Shown here in pieces: positions 48,801-63,510 of a stretch of 64,000 nt of DNA; the first letter of the stretch is position 1, and the number at the start of each line of letters is the position of its first letter. Origin of the DNA: Xylocopa sonorina (Eukaryota; Arthropoda; Insecta; Hymenoptera; Apidae); the NCBI RefSeq assembly GCF_050948175.1, contig NC_135200.1, positions 3,038,001 through 3,102,000 of the forward strand, written 5' to 3'. Under the pieces are notes generated by a model. It did not search any database. It was not told the DNA's origin and saw nothing but the letters and a program-made list of their open reading frames with translations. Position numbers and translations under genes: made by a program.

Positions 48801-51800
48801 TGCGACAATTCTCTTTTCAAACATTATCGTGCGTATTTAATAAGTTTATTGTAAAGCTAAAGTACATACATGGGTTATGTTATTTAAAGGAATGCATTTA
48901 TTAACAATAACATACGTTAAACAATACAGTAACATGTAATGTACAGTAACATACAGTAACGTGTTCGATAAAAAGATATTAATAACGTTTCAAACGATAC
49001 TCATCATCGGATAATAGCTTATCAGCGCATTTTTGCCGTGCGCTATGTTGCGTGCTTTTAGAAAGAAGGAAGAAATTTTCTTTTTATTGATTAGAAAATA
49101 TGATAGAACGGGAAAAAAGGAAATAGAATTAGCCTTGGTCGAAATAGTCGGAAAAGCATGTGAATTCCTATCTACGCGATCGAATCTTATCCCCGTTTTC
49201 GGCGTCTGTTCCCAGCCTCGCTGCCTTCCTTGCCTTCTTCGTTACGCTGCAAACGTACTTCTGAGGTTGTTGCCTGCACCGTGGAATGCAGACGGGGAGA
49301 CTCACAAAACCACCATCCTCTTATATCTCGTCCTTCCTTTCTTCCCTCCACGGTATTTCCTTTTAGACGTTTTGCCCGCCAGTTTCTGCTCTATGACCAT
49401 TTACGCGTGTATTCGAGCTCGTTTTTGGCGGTTACCCCGACCCGTTCGGTTAACGTCGTCCGTGGTGTCGTTTTTCACCGCATTTTTTCCTGCATTCGAG
49501 ACAAAAAGGAGAGATGCTTTCAGGGATCTACAGTTCACTTAAACGAGCACATCGTTAGAAGTCTTACACATTAACTCGATCCGTACTAAATTCAGTTATT
49601 GCTCGCTGGTACAAATGCAGTAGCAATGAACTGTAGCGTTCACTCCTGGCTGAAATTAATAGGGATGCTGCAGGGTTCCAAACTTTTTCATCAATTGAAT
49701 GGTGGCTACTGACATCAAGCTTAAGTTATCGATAATATTAAGTGGAAATAGGGAGTTGCTACAATTCCACAGCGACAAGATGTACGCATTACACGTGTAT
49801 GCAACGTGATCCATTTAGAAGTCTGAAACATGGGGGTGGTAGTTTGACTCTCAGGTACAGAGTCTCATTAATATCGAAACGTGACTACAATAAAAAGAAA
49901 AAGAAAAAGAAGAACAAGCCTCGAACGTCTAACACCTTAATCACCGGCAATACGCATTATCGATAAAGACACATTATGTACGATCTTTGTGCGTGTGGCA
50001 TTGCGACACACTAACTGCCACGGTTCCCTGGCGCTGACTGAACGGTAAGGAGCGGACGCGTCGCGTGACACCAGCAGTGACAAAATAGAAACAAAGGTAG
50101 AACCGATGAATTTCGCGACGAGACAGGCTGCCGGCGATGCACGATTGATAGCGCGTCCCATGTTACCGCTGTCTAAGCCCCCTTTCATCCCGGTGTAATT
50201 TATTGAGCCGTCCATCCGATAACAGCTCCTTATCGATCGCGAATCCGAGCGCGTACGCAGGTACACGTTTTCAACGATAACGGTAGCGGAAATTTTTCAG
50301 CTTTACCTAATTACTGCGCGGCTGCGCTACGATCGCCTCGTCGATTTCGCGCGTTTTTCTTTTCTTTTTTATCGTCTCCAAATCGTGTCGAGCTGGTTCG
50401 CTCGATACACATCGTTTTCACGTGCAGAACTTACGTCACGAGAAACGTCAAGAAACGTTGGCTCGTTTGTGGATGGTAAGAAAGAGACGCAACGGGGAAC
50501 GTTCTTTTTTCTCGCGTCGTTGTAGGAATTTTTGTTCGTAGGAACGATAGTACGGTTTTGCGCTTGGAACGGAAGACAAAATAATTTTATCGAAATCCTT
50601 TCATTAACGTTGATACAAATTATTACTGTCGGTTCACTGGAATGCAATAGAATCAGTTTTTCTGGTTCATTTGGGGTCGTTGATGGTTACTGAAAAGATG
50701 CGTTATATAACTGGTCAATTTAAAATAAATATACAGTTTCATAATCCATCGTTAGAAAATATCCAAGTTTACTGTGGAAACAGAAGCGGAACATAAACCG
50801 CGAGGTATCAATGGAAAAATATTAATAACATAATAAATTGATTGACAGGCGCGCTAGCACGTCCCTGACAATATAATTGCTAGCTGTCAATGCTGATCTT
50901 TATCCATGCGAATTTTATCGATTCGTGCCGCCTATTCCCTCCGTCCGCGTGATTATCGTCATTTACACCGAGGTTCTATCGAATTACGCCAATTTAAATT
51001 ATTACCCTCGTGATCTGTACGTGCACGTTAATCGACCAATTATCTCGCAAGAACGACCTTTTTTCCTGCTACATTTTTCCGCGGCAATTATGCTTACGGT
51101 TACACCGCAGAATGTCAAATGTCAATTTTTGCTGGTATTTAAAATGCAAATAAGATCGCTCCCATATCTTTTTCACGTGTTACCGTACGCGAAACGAGGG
51201 CAATTGTCATTTAATTAATTTTAAATGAACAGTACCGACAAAGATTCATTGTGCGAGGGAAGAAGTAATTAACGCGTAGAAAATTCTCCGATTAATGTGA
51301 AATATCTCTGAACGCTTCGTTAAACTATAACGCAATAACTAGCAGCGCAACCGTTCGCGATGCCAAGCACGCCAATAATCGAGTCACGAGAACTGTTAGT
51401 GTCGTGTCAACGAACTGGGGCCGACCAAATGGAAAGAGGAAAAAAAAGAAGGAGGAAGTTCTGAAAACGATTCCATGCCCGTTTCACGCGGTGACCTCTA
51501 ACGTAGAATCGTTGACCTTGGTTCCAGCGAGAAACGCACACTCTCGGGGACAAGTGATCCACGCACGACCTCCGCGAATCGCAATCGGACCGCGAATCTA
51601 TCAGCGAGTGCTGGAAAATGGGTTGCGTAAAATTGTTAATATTTCCAGCGATATCAGCTGTTTGTATCGCGAAAAGGTCGAGCTTAATGAGCAGCGCTGG
51701 TGTTTATCGCGTTTTCGCGAGGTTAACTTCTCGGCTCGGTTGGAGTTGTTTGACTATAGTCGTCTCGTCTGACAGATAATGACGTTTAACGCATTGAAAC

Positions 51801-54800
51801 ACACCTGCGCGATTGAAAGCAACCTTTATTTCTATATTATCAGAAAAAAGAACTGCTTTTGCATCGCTGGCGCGATTTTCGTTAATCGGACATGGATTAC
51901 GAGCTATCGATGGAAATTAAAATCGCATTTGACACAAATTAAATTAATTATCGATATTAGACTGCAGCGTCGATGCGTTGTCTGTCGTTTAAAATTTGTC
52001 GATCGATATCTATCCTGATAAAAAAGTAAATAATTCTTTGCGCTAACTTAAAGTCCCGCGCGATATTTCCTAATTAATATGTAAACAGGAAATATTCATT
52101 CTGCAGTAATTACCGTGATAATCACGAACACGTGAGAAGAAGAAAGATGGTATTCTGTTGTTTAAGTAATGAGTCTCGAAACGTGATTCTTGAATATCAT
52201 CGAGTACACAGAGAATTGTTACTCCATGTCCTCTTTAAACGTCGTTGCATTGTGCATACATCGACCGTGTCGACGTAAAGGTGAAAGCCAACTTTTAAAG
52301 CGTAATCCACGCATTGCAGAATTATCACGATGTCACCGTGAAAATTGACGTCACGCATTTAATCGGTCCTCAGCAGAATTTCATGCTGCTTTGAGCAGAA
52401 TGCTTGCCCTTGCGCCATCGAGAGCGGTCTCGTCATTGACGTTAGAAACGCGTCGTTCACGGATAGAGGTTCTTTCTTCTACCCCTTCTAGCTATTTTTT
52501 ACTTCATTCAGCGACGGTGTCCTTAATGAAGCTTTATTCTTGCACGAAGTTCACGCAAGCCCAAAGGACACCGTTCTCGCGTGTCGACGAAAAATCGATA
52601 CAAATCGACGCTACCAAATCGTGTTCTTAAACGACATTTGCTGGTCTACAAACACGTCGCATCGTGTGGTCGATGAAATTGTTCGTAATTTTAAAAAATA
52701 TCAATCTTGTCGCAAATTCAAGATAAAATTCAAGAACGAGCCGTATGAAAGTAAACAAATAATATTCATATCGCGATGGCACGCATTTTTTCATGGAATA
52801 AAAAACGAACGCACCGCGTACCAGTTTTATTAAACAATTTCAGCTTTAATAATTTTACCATTAAAATGTTTGTTCGCTTTTTATCATTAATGATCAGGAA
52901 GCATGTACTCGTAAGAGAACAATAAAAGCGTACGCTGTCTTTACTCGTGGATGCTCTCAATTTCATTTCGCGGGTCGTTGGATATTATTTTCACGACATA
53001 CATATATTCTGGAGCTACGAACATTCATGACTTTTATCGTCGAAATTTTCTTTAGACTGGCGCCTGGACTGATCGTAAGATCCACTCGCTAAGACGCCCA
53101 TGACCGTGGACTACTAATCATCACGACTTCACGATCGGACAAAGCGAATTCCATAACAATAATTATTCTCAGAAACGTTAATGAATGCGTCCCAGTCGAT
53201 GTTAATATTGGAATTCCACAGTCGTCTGCGTCGTTTCCATCGAGACGTGATATATACCTAAGTGGATCACGCGTATATTTTTTTCAGTCGCAGGGACACT
53301 GGTCAAAGAATTTATTTCACTTTAGAGACGAATATTTTTTTCAAGTTCGAGCAAGTTCGAATAAAAGAATATTCGTGTACAAAAGAAATGAGGCCCGTTT
53401 CGTACAGGACAGCTTGTATAATTGTCTCGTAAAATTTGCCGACCATGATTTGAACGTGATTTTCTTCCAATTCTATTACGCCTGAATAAATGCCCTATCT
53501 CAATTATGAAACAGGTGTTACGCGATTAATATATTCGTGTTAACGCGCTGTTGCGATTCTTCAACGCTGCTGGGGAAGGTATTCGTAACTGGAATAAGAG
53601 GCGACGCGCATCCGGGAAAAGTGAGCTTGTAATATTTTTCTTTTCTCGCAAACCAGATAGCGAATGTCTTACTGGAATTGGAAAATTTCAATAGTTTGGA
53701 GTGAACTTTAACGAGGAAATATTTACCGCGGCTGCATTTAATCGTTCCCATCCCGCTTGCATTCCATTTGCATTCCACTCGCTATTCGTCCGCGAAGAGT
53801 TATGTCACTCGTGCAATTAGGCATTTTAAAACCGATTCGTTAATCGTATACGTTCTTTTTTGTCATCTTTCGGTTAATTAAATGTCTATGCGGTTAATAG
53901 AATGTACATACTTTTTGCTTGCTGATAATAGCCGCCGTTAACACTTTGGTACCTGCTGGCATCGTACGACGGCTTGCATAATTTTGTGCAGCACCCCGTG
54001 AGAGCGTGGCGTGACGTTATTTAAATTTAAAATTACCGCAGAAATAAAGATCGAACAGTATCATCGAATGGATCTGAGAAATCGATAATCAGATAGACAA
54101 GGGACTAACAAGTTACGATTTTTAAAAAATATATTAAAATTTTTCAGGACTCTGTACTCAGCTGTATTGCAATGACCAGGGCTCAAAGTGTTAACTAATT
54201 GTATAATAATATTTATGAGAAGTTTACCGAGTCGTATTGAAAATGGTTTGGCCAAAGAAGAACACTATCTATTATATATGTGTATATGTGATATATAACT
54301 GCTATATAATATGAATATATATAATATAATAGAATTCGGAGAACAAGTCTGTAAATGAAAAATGTTTTAATTTATCCATAGAAATGTAAATTGTATTCAT
54401 CAGTTTTTTAATATTAAGTTTTTAATTCACTTTTTCTTACTATACACCGTGCGAATATGATAAAAGGTTATAATATATCATGGGTTTTATTATCAGTGAA
54501 AGAAATATTACATGAGAACTTACATTTAATTAAGCACGGAATATTTATTTATCGTGAATTTATGGCAGTGGTTGTGCTAAGAGTTGTCCTGATGCGCATA
54601 ATTGTGAATTAAATATTAACATCCTGCGAATTGAATATTAACAACATCGATGATCGTTTATCGAAGATCGTTTTTTTCATACGTTATATGATTGACAGTT
54701 TACAGACGCGGCAGAAGAAAACAATCGACCTCCACGTTTTTCTGGAATCGATTCAACTTTCAATATCCAAGATACTTTTAATGAAATAATCTTCTCGAAA

Positions 54801-57566
54801 GTATGATCGATGAAATCCTTGTATACGTTCTTGACAATTATATCACGTGATAGTAGTTAATTATGTCGTGTATACACGTAACCATAAATCTTCAAATCAA
54901 CGGCATCCTTTGCAACTAACGATGAATAGCACACGGCGTCGTATCTTGCTGCATTTCAATGACCATCCTTGATGCCTACCGTGGAAAAATTGATAATGCG
55001 AAACTCTTCAATAACATTTCCGTCGTGACAGCGGAAGTAATAAATATTGCGAAGAATTTCTATCCCTCCATAGTTTGATTGATTTGATTTTCGATAATTA
55101 TAAACTTTGTATAACGAATAATTAGTACTGTGAGATTAGAATGGATATTTTTTTTTTATATTCGTCATCTACGATAAAATCGAGGTAAAGTGTAGCAATA
55201 CTGTCCTTGGAATAATAACGATAGGTACTATATAGGTTACACGCACTATATATGGATAAATCTCTATAGAATGGATCTGATCACTTTAATTGGTTTGTTT
55301 AATTGTTCCATTGCCGCAGAAGCAATTAAAATTTTTTTAGTACCTTCGTTTAAAAGCATCTAATGATAGACGAGTATGGTAGGTTTCCTACGAGTTTCTA
55401 TTGCAACTCTTTAAATAAGGTCATCTTTAGTGTTTGAAAAAAAAAGAAAATAGCATAGAAATGTTCTCATGTGGATCGAATTTTCAAATGTTCGTTAAAC
55501 AGTAGTTAGTAGTTAAATGCACCAAATAACTTACGCTATACAACAGAAAAACTTATATCAAGGCTTGCAAGAAACTTCGATGCCGTATAATACTGTTTTT
55601 GTTTTCGCTTCGAGGCTCAGCTTCCTCGTAAACCTGCAACAGTTCTAACAATCAGTCGAATCACAGTTCAATTAATGAAAACGAATTTTCCGAACGGTAA
55701 TTTCTGTTCATTTCTCGCACAAGCAACGTCATTCCCCTATTCAGGCCTTCTCGAGGGGTATCAGTTCGATCCCTGGCCCGATCGATTAACGTCACTAGAA
55801 GGTAATTCGACTTCTCGCAGACCGGATCGAACCGGCTTCACTTAAAGAACAGCGTCGAACGAAGACCATTCGATATTTTGTCCCGTTCAAGCGTGCGATC
55901 GCCGATGAAATTGTTTGCAACACCGTTCAGTGAAGCAACGATCCTTGATTCCGCCGATCGCTTATCCCGATCGTTCCCCGTAAACGCGAGAACGTTCCCA
56001 ACGAAGAACGGTCCGTGACGATTTCGTATTCGCGGCATTGATTACGCGACACGGGTCTCCGCAATCAGTTTTATTTATGCACCGTGGCTCGCCTAGATCT
56101 CTCACCGTGATTTACTCCCGCAGTGCAACGCGACAAAAATGTCGGACATGATTTGTGGGCCAGCGAGAAACGAATGCGATCCTGATCCGTTTCAGCGAAC
56201 CGAACGCGTTGCGCGCTCTCTGTTTCAAGCGTCGGTTTTTTCCTGCGCGTCGCATCCGATGCACGACCAGCGTCGCTCGAATGAAATCTTATTTAAATAT
56301 GTTTGAACAACAAGAGTGAACAACAAGAGATCGTATAATTTCTTAGTCGCGAATTTCGCTAATCTTATACGCATTTGATACGTTTAAATAACGAATCGTT
56401 TCTGGTGTGAAGGATTAGTCTTTAATCGAATAAAGTCGTTGGTTCGTTATTCGAATGGTCCGACACTTTGCGTACAGGTGCAGTCGCTGTCTATAACTCA
56501 ATAGGGATTACGCGGATGGGATTCGGTTAAAAACAAATTACATGGATTAAGAAAGGAATTACTTGAGTCGAGTAAATTTCGCGGAAAACATGCGCTTACG
56601 TATTTGAATTAAACGAAGTATCCTCAATTTTATGGTTGATCGAATGCTTGGATTAAATACAGGGAAAAGAAATGATGATGTTTGTTATGATATATGTTTA
56701 ATACATTTTTTGTAGAGATATAAACCTAAACGGTAACATGAAAAGATGATAATTAAATTCGAGTGACAATTTAAAGAAGGGTACAATTGCCAAATACGAA
56801 AGTAAACAGGGCTCGTTGAAAAAATTCAAGTTAATTCAGATTTTCATAAAATACGAACATCTGTTCCCACACTGTGACGTGCACTTTAATGTTTATCCAC
56901 GTGCATTGATACCGCTTGGCTCGAAAGGCGGCATGCTTCATTAAATAAGTTAACAAACCTTGCGCATAGGCAGAGATGAACGTTCGCGTCACGAGTCACG
57001 AGACTATCGCCATCCACGTGATGTTATCGACCACGTTATGTTAATACGAATCGTGAATAATTACATCACGTTATCTCATTTAAGACCATCGTGAGCGGCG
57101 AAATTTATTTGCATCTTGTGCTTGAATATCAGGCATGTGATATTTGCAGTCGAGTTACGCAGATCCTGGTGCACAAGTCCGTCCAATAAGTTATGGTTCA
57201 TCGGAAACTTGCTGAAATGCCAATCCTTTCTAACCAAGCTAATATTTATATAAATCGTATTTTAAAAAATCATCATTTCGTTTCAATACCTATATCCATA
57301 AATTGCACACATTTGAGGATTATTTGAGTCATTCAAAATGTCGAAGAAAAATTGATAAAAACGTTGAAGTTGGAAAAATATTGCAGTTCTTGCGATTCAC
57401 AATTTTCTTTATACACTTAGGTAACAAACTCCATTAAGATCGAAACGATAATACGAGAAGCCATTGATAACGATTGAAAACGCAATAGCCGCGATTAATA
57501 GCGCGATTGCATCGGAAACGTCAGAAAAAATTCCCGTCTCGCTAACGTATATCGCACGTAAAAGTA
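45811..57566. other. Noncoding region with several GC-rich islands
   Basis: No convincing exon on either strand. CpG-richer islands occur near 45950-46290, 48250-48620, 49180-49520, 50000-50480, 51360-51780 and 55560-56290; the longer open frames sit in these islands simply because stop codons are rarer there. A weaker TATATA (53251) and TCAGTC (A at 53286) pair is present. A TAATTAAT-rich patch lies near 47765. These islands are plausible enhancers of a gene with a very long intron. Confidence 0.4.
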
Positions 57567-57592
57567 ATTTTTTAAGGAGCTCCTTAAAAAAT
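57567..57592. repeat. Perfect 26-bp palindrome
   Basis: The sequence centred on GGAGCTCC (57576-57583) extends with TTAAGG-type arms and T/A runs to 13 bp on each side without mismatch. It could extrude as a cruciform or bind a dimeric factor; no function is known. Confidence 0.8.
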
Positions 57593-60500
57593 CGACTTGC
57601 AAAACCGGTATTTATTAAGAATGTAGAATAATTGCTTCACCTTCATCGCAAACGAGCGTAAACATCTTCCGTTACTCGCGTATTTGTATTTTTTTTTTTG
57701 CGGCCACGTATAATGTTTGCGTTATTCTAGAAATTTGCATAAGTCAGTAACCCAACGTTAGCGTGACGCAAGCGGGTTTCTGAAGCAAATATCGATTAAT
57801 TGTGCGCAGCAGACGGTTAAACAGCGTCATTATTATTACGTTCCTAGATTGTTTTCTATCGTGGTCATTTTTAAACGGAGAACGATGGGAAAATGCATAA
57901 ACTTATTTATTACCAAATGATTCGCGCGTCATTGCTGCCTGCTATTCGAGATAATTCCTTGCGTTACGGATAGATTGTACAAATTTTTCTATTAACATTT
58001 CTTTCGCATCATAAAGCGAGATTCTTTTTTCCGCGTGAACTGGAGCGTGTCGTTCTAGGTGAAACAAAGCGTTTCAAACAGAAACTGAAACATCGACGAA
58101 TAAACAAAAATATTGACAGTTTTCGAAATATACATTTTCTTACACCAAGTAAAACACTTGGTATAATTGTTTTTTTTTACGTGCAACAAAATAATTTCAA
58201 AATAGCATTATAATATAAGCGCGTAAACGAAATAGAAAAATTATGATATCACGTACGCAACCGATCCAGAAAGAAATATAAAGTCCTTAAGCAGCCAATA
58301 CTCAATATGTGCAATGTAAAAAGTAGAACAAAAAATTAAAAAGTAAGCCACATTCAAATTACAAGGTAGACCAGTTTGTTTCCAAGGAAAATTCAAATAA
58401 AAAATTGCGTTCGTAAAAATTTATCTCGCGATCTCTCCCTCTCTCTCCGTTTCTCGAACATTCTGAGATCAACCGATCTCCCCAGCCGTAAACGGTCACT
58501 CGAGCCGGCAGAAACTGCGAACAGAAACAGCAGTATTCGTCGAAAGTCGAACCGACATCAGCAAAACGCGTGGGCGTGATCTGGCACGATCGGTTGTGTT
58601 CTTATCCGATCCGAGACGACGAGAACGATGGTAGGAAAAAAGTTTTATCCGCGCTCGTGGCTTCCATCGATCAATCTAAAAACTTGTGGATTCACGTGCG
58701 CAGAAAAGCGACACGTGCTGGCGAAGAGCAATCTGGAAGCGTTCGATACCACCACGTGCGCGCGATTGCCCCGGTCGACCTTCCCGCACCGGTAATCCCC
58801 AAAATGTGTGCATACTGCAAATTGGCTTGTACACGTGCGCCAGTTTCCCCATTCAACCGCCCACGTGTGACTCGATCATAATCGCAGGGCACGTAAAACG
58901 TGTATCGAGAACGTCTGGACGCGTAACGAAAGAAGCCCCGTGGGAACCTCTTATAAGTTGTTGCGCGCGATCGAGTTATATATAGTGCGGGTCCTTCCGA
59001 GACTAAAACTGTTGCGCGTCCCTCGGAGGGCTCATTTTTAATCCACGTGGAAATTACAGAAATTCCGTTGACCACTACGGTAAATCCATGTGACTTCGTT
59101 TCTGGCGTTGCGAGTCACGGGATGGCTAATATTATTTCGTACGCGTGGTATCGGGGATTATTATTGAACGCTTGTGATTTTAATCGCGTAGTATTTTCCG
59201 ATTATCTCTGAACCGATGGAGGAAGTTCCGTGCCTGTGTAATGATTGCATAAGATCGGGTTACATAAGTAGATTACGCACAGAATAACTGCGGAAACGTG
59301 AACCTGGGCCCGCACGGAGTTTTACAAGTGTGCAAAAATAATTATTAGTCAGAAGAAGAGCGTGTTTACGATATGTACGCGGTGTGGAACAAAAGTTCTA
59401 TAGGTGTACTTTCGTTTGAGTAATATGCAATTCAATAGTTACCGTGTAATAGTGTTTCTTTCTCTAACAAATTGTTATGCGGAAAGTGCAGCGTGGGTCA
59501 CCGACATTTTGCTTACGCAATATCGAACGTGCATCGTTTTTCTTCGCATAAAAATAGTTAAAGAAATGGAAGATAATATTTTTTACAGATAAATAAATTA
59601 TTATGCACATTTACGTGAGATGATAATTACAATATTAAAACAGATGTCTGCGAGCAAACTTACGTTTTCGTTTTATATTCCTGCTCATTCTGTCACCGAG
59701 ATCAGTCGACAATCGCGATCGTTCAAATTTGAAGTATCGTAAGATCGTTGCAACACGCCTGCGAGGGCAGTAGCCAAAGACACATTGCATTTCACGCGTG
59801 CAAATTCACTTGCGACCCCCGCCACTTTTCTCGCTTTTATCCGTTCCTTACAATCGCCTACGTTCCTCGATATCCGTGCGCGTTGATAAAATTAGCTATC
59901 GAGAGCAATTCGCGATAATTTTACTCGGAGATGCACGCGGTGTACTCCGAGTACCCTTGGGGGAGGTGAAGTTTCGAAATGTCGCGCGATTAGACGCGCG
60001 GCTTCGCTGCCTATGCGAACTTTTAACCTTTACCACGGCGAAAGAACCCGTTTTAACGTATCGACGCGTGGAATTTATGCCGGCGAAAGTGTCGCGTAGG
60101 TGAAAAAGTCATGATGAATTCCGCGAGCATCAATGGCGGTAGCTCATTCATGCTTGAACCACTGTCGCAATCGCGCTAGAAAATTCTTCTACAACTGGTA
60201 ACAACGTCAGATACGTGCGACAAATTGCTATGCTACGCTAATTAGTCCTGTTCAAATTAGTCGTTTTATATTACTTGAATTCACATCGTTCAAGTCGAAT
60301 TAGCTCGATTCCAAGTCCGCGCTCGTGCGAGATAGAATTAAATTTATTTAAATCGACACAATGTCTCTGGAAATAAATTGCGTTATAGAAATTAGTAACA
60401 CTCCTCTTTCTGAAACACATATAGATAATAATTACTTGAAATGGGTCTACGATATTATATCTATTAAAAAGATAAAATGTAATAGCGTAAAGGTTGGAAA

Positions 60501-63467
60501 TCGCTAATATAAATGAACGTGAAGATATTTAAATGGGCGACACGTATACAAAAATAGTTTACAACGTTAAATTTGACATCGTAAACATACGAGTATATCC
60601 TCATTTGTGAAAATAATTCACTAGCACGCTGTAAATCGTCCTTCTGTTTTTACCGCGCGGTTCCAATGAGCGTTTCCTCATTCATATTTCACAAACCGAA
60701 CGGACATCCGCTGATTGGATATGCCCACGATTTCGCTGGATTTGTCTCATTCCAATATCAATCAGAGATACGCCATCGATCGTGAATCATTTCGAATTAG
60801 ATCCACGAAATTCTTGGCTTATAGATTCTCGTGCTTTCTATGTGCAGTAACCGCGGAATGATTCGTCACTTCGCGTAGGAAGTCACGCATAGATCATTCG
60901 TAACAAGATGACCTGTGTCTTGAGCAAGATATAAATAAATCGGCGCACATTTTTAGGATTTAAGTTTAGCGACTTGTGTCATCCACATTTCCATTTAGTC
61001 GTTATTCAATATTATCTGTAGTAAAACTAAGATTCCTGCTGTGAATATTTTGAATTTCAGGGTTCCTAGATATAAAATTCATTAAAAGAGAACTCATCAA
61101 GATATCATTCACATCTTCTATTATCGACTGTAAATCATTTTTTGAAATATTTGAAATATTTAAAGTGTCTCAGCCATCATAGTAGGTATAGCAGTTCCTT
61201 CTGTAAAAATGCGATAAACGTATAGAATAAAGTTTTTTTTACATACGAAACATCGTTTTCGAGGCAAACATATTTGAAAATTTATCAGATACGGGTGTAT
61301 AAAACTTGCGTTTCGAGTTGGTAAACGAATTTCGAATTTCTTTCTACCATTATTGATAGTAACACTATCAACTGATAGTGAGTAAGGTAGTGGTAAGCAA
61401 ATAATTACATTCTTCACGTTTGTACGTCAAAAACAAAGATCTCCAAATTTTCCTGTTTATATCAGCTGTTCATGAGCAGCTGATAAATTTCGAAAATCGG
61501 TTTTTTCGAAGACAGATAATATTACATACGAGATATTAATAAAATTCAAGAAAGGACACTATTTAATAAATACGTTGTCAATATTAAAATTGCGTAATTA
61601 AGGATTTTCAAACAGAACAATAAAACACGTTGCATTCACGTTGCATACTACAGTTCCTTGTTCATTCGCAGCCATCGCTATTATCCCAGCTTTTCGAACC
61701 CGAGGTGCACAATAATCTGTTCCTGGAATCGTGACCCATGTCAAAAATCGCTTCCAAAATCATTTTTCCAAGGAAGAATGCGACCGTGAGAATCAGTGCG
61801 TAGGTACAGCGGATGCATTCATGAATTTCTTCAAATTACCGAAAAAGTTACGTTACTCAATATTTTCTTTGTATTTTTCAAACAGAAAAAAAGTACACTA
61901 TTTATTCACAATATTCAGTAAAAATTTGTATTATCATAAGATGCGTTTCAAATCGTTCCTTCGGTTATGCTTGTTGCATTAATATCTAGTAAATTAGAAA
62001 GAAGACAAAGGCATCGAAGTAATACAAAATTTGTAAATGCTTCAGATTTCGAATATTTACAGTGGAAATAACGGGCGATGACTGTTTGAAAATCGCATCA
62101 GGTTAAGGTACGAATAATTTTAATAGATAGTTTTTATCTTCGCAACGAGTGAACCAGTAATGGAAGTAATGAGTCATGCGAGTGGCGCCTCCGATTTCCT
62201 TTTTTAATGCAAATACTAATTTTGCATTAAACACAAATTAGTGAATTCCTTTTGTAACACAGATGAATTGCTAAATGATACGATGGGAGTGTCACAAGTC
62301 GGAAAATTCAACATTTATTAAAATATATTTTCTTATTTTCCAAGAATTCCAGAAACGCAATGGCGAAAATGAAATCTAAGGTAAAATTAGAGATATTACA
62401 AATATCAGCATAATCTTTATTTTCATTCTGAAAAATAAATAAACAAGAGAAATAGGATGTGTTGTTGAGCAAATTACGTACTTGCGCAAATTCGATTGCA
62501 ATTTAATGCAAACGCAGTTCAAACGGAAAGTCATTATTTCAATTCCGATTTACATTTACAAAACTGTGTACATAGATATAGTTCTCCATTTGGGATATCG
62601 TGCGTTAAAACGTTTAATAACGATAAATCACGTTCTCCTCCCGTTGCTCGTTCAATTGGATGTAGAAAACGCGTAAAGGCGGGAGAGAATCGATAGATAA
62701 CCGATAGCGTAACGTTGAACTGAGAATCTCTGACCCGTCTAATCTGAAAAAAGTGGCTTGACGTTTGCCCGCTTATGAATGCAACACCGGGGGCGGTGAC
62801 ATTTTGACGTTTAAAGATAAGCCTACGCTTTTCTTTTTCTCCGCATAATTCGGCGGGGTGTGTGTACACACACGACCAGCCGCCTTTCATTTCCTGGGGT
62901 TCTTGCGTCTTGCTGCGTGGGAGATGTTTCGGTATCCAGTCGCATAGCTGTCCTCTACGCAACTGCGTTCACTTATGCACGCGCAATGCTTGCAACAAAT
63001 CATCCGATCGTGTGTAACGGATACCTTTCTTCGTCGTTTAATATCGATTTTCGTTCATACCGTATGCGAACGAGACGAAAGTATCGAAAGTCTAAAATTG
63101 CAAAGTGTTTATTCAAATTCCTCGAAACGAACACCCAGTCGTGCGTTTCTATACTCTATCAGTTCGTTATGTATGTACATATCGAGCCCGTAGAATCCAA
63201 GTGCGATAAGATTCGTTATCGTACTAACCGTTCATTATTTATTTATCAACATGCACCCATACACGCCGGCGCCACGCGCAGAGAATCCCTGCCTCTGTGT
63301 CGCTGGCACACGGACACGTGTACGCACACACGTGAAACACGCGCATACTGACAGAGAACTGCGCTCAGTCGCGCAGATGGGGTTTTCTACCTCTCTGTCT
63401 ACCCCTCCTCCTCCACCGCCGCTCTGCCGCCTCTGCGGTCGCCCCGCTGCCCAACCCACACCGCGGT
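57593..63467. other. Noncoding region leading to the 63.5-kb promoter
   Basis: No recognisable exon. A CpG-rich island at 58400-59150 contains overlapping frames on both strands (58570-58881, 58686-58985, 58692-59075) with no domain. A short hairpin with two CAGCTG E-boxes lies at 61461-61484. CpG content rises again from about 62640 towards the promoter. Confidence 0.45.
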
Positions 63468-63510
63468 TATAAAAGGTCCCCGCACGGTCGCGGGTATCTT
63501 CAGTCCGACT
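63468..63510 (+). promoter_or_regulatory. Strong core promoter: TATA box plus TCAGT initiator
   Basis: TATAAAAG at 63468 is followed by TCAGTC with its A at 63502, 34 bp downstream, in CpG-rich DNA. The upstream 200 bp are rich in CACGTG/ACACGTG-type words (about 63310-63335) and a C/T-rich stretch. This is the most convincing transcription start in the right half of the window. Confidence 0.7.

Noticed and set aside
49033..49542. 169-residue plus-strand frame, the longest in the window
   Set aside because: It begins at a non-ATG codon, shows low-complexity hydrophobic composition with no domain, and overlaps another frame; no splice or promoter support.
53251..53289. Fourth TATA/TCAGT promoter candidate
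   Set aside because: Spacing is 35 bp, the TATA match is weak, and the surroundings are AT-rich, so a chance pairing is likely.
55740..55790. tRNA-like B box (GTTCGATCC)
   Set aside because: There is no matching A box or acceptor stem upstream, so no cloverleaf can be drawn.
62534..63351. Long overlapping open frames on both strands (142 and 163 aa)
   Set aside because: They lie in CpG-rich promoter-proximal DNA where stops are scarce, overlap in opposite directions and show no domain.
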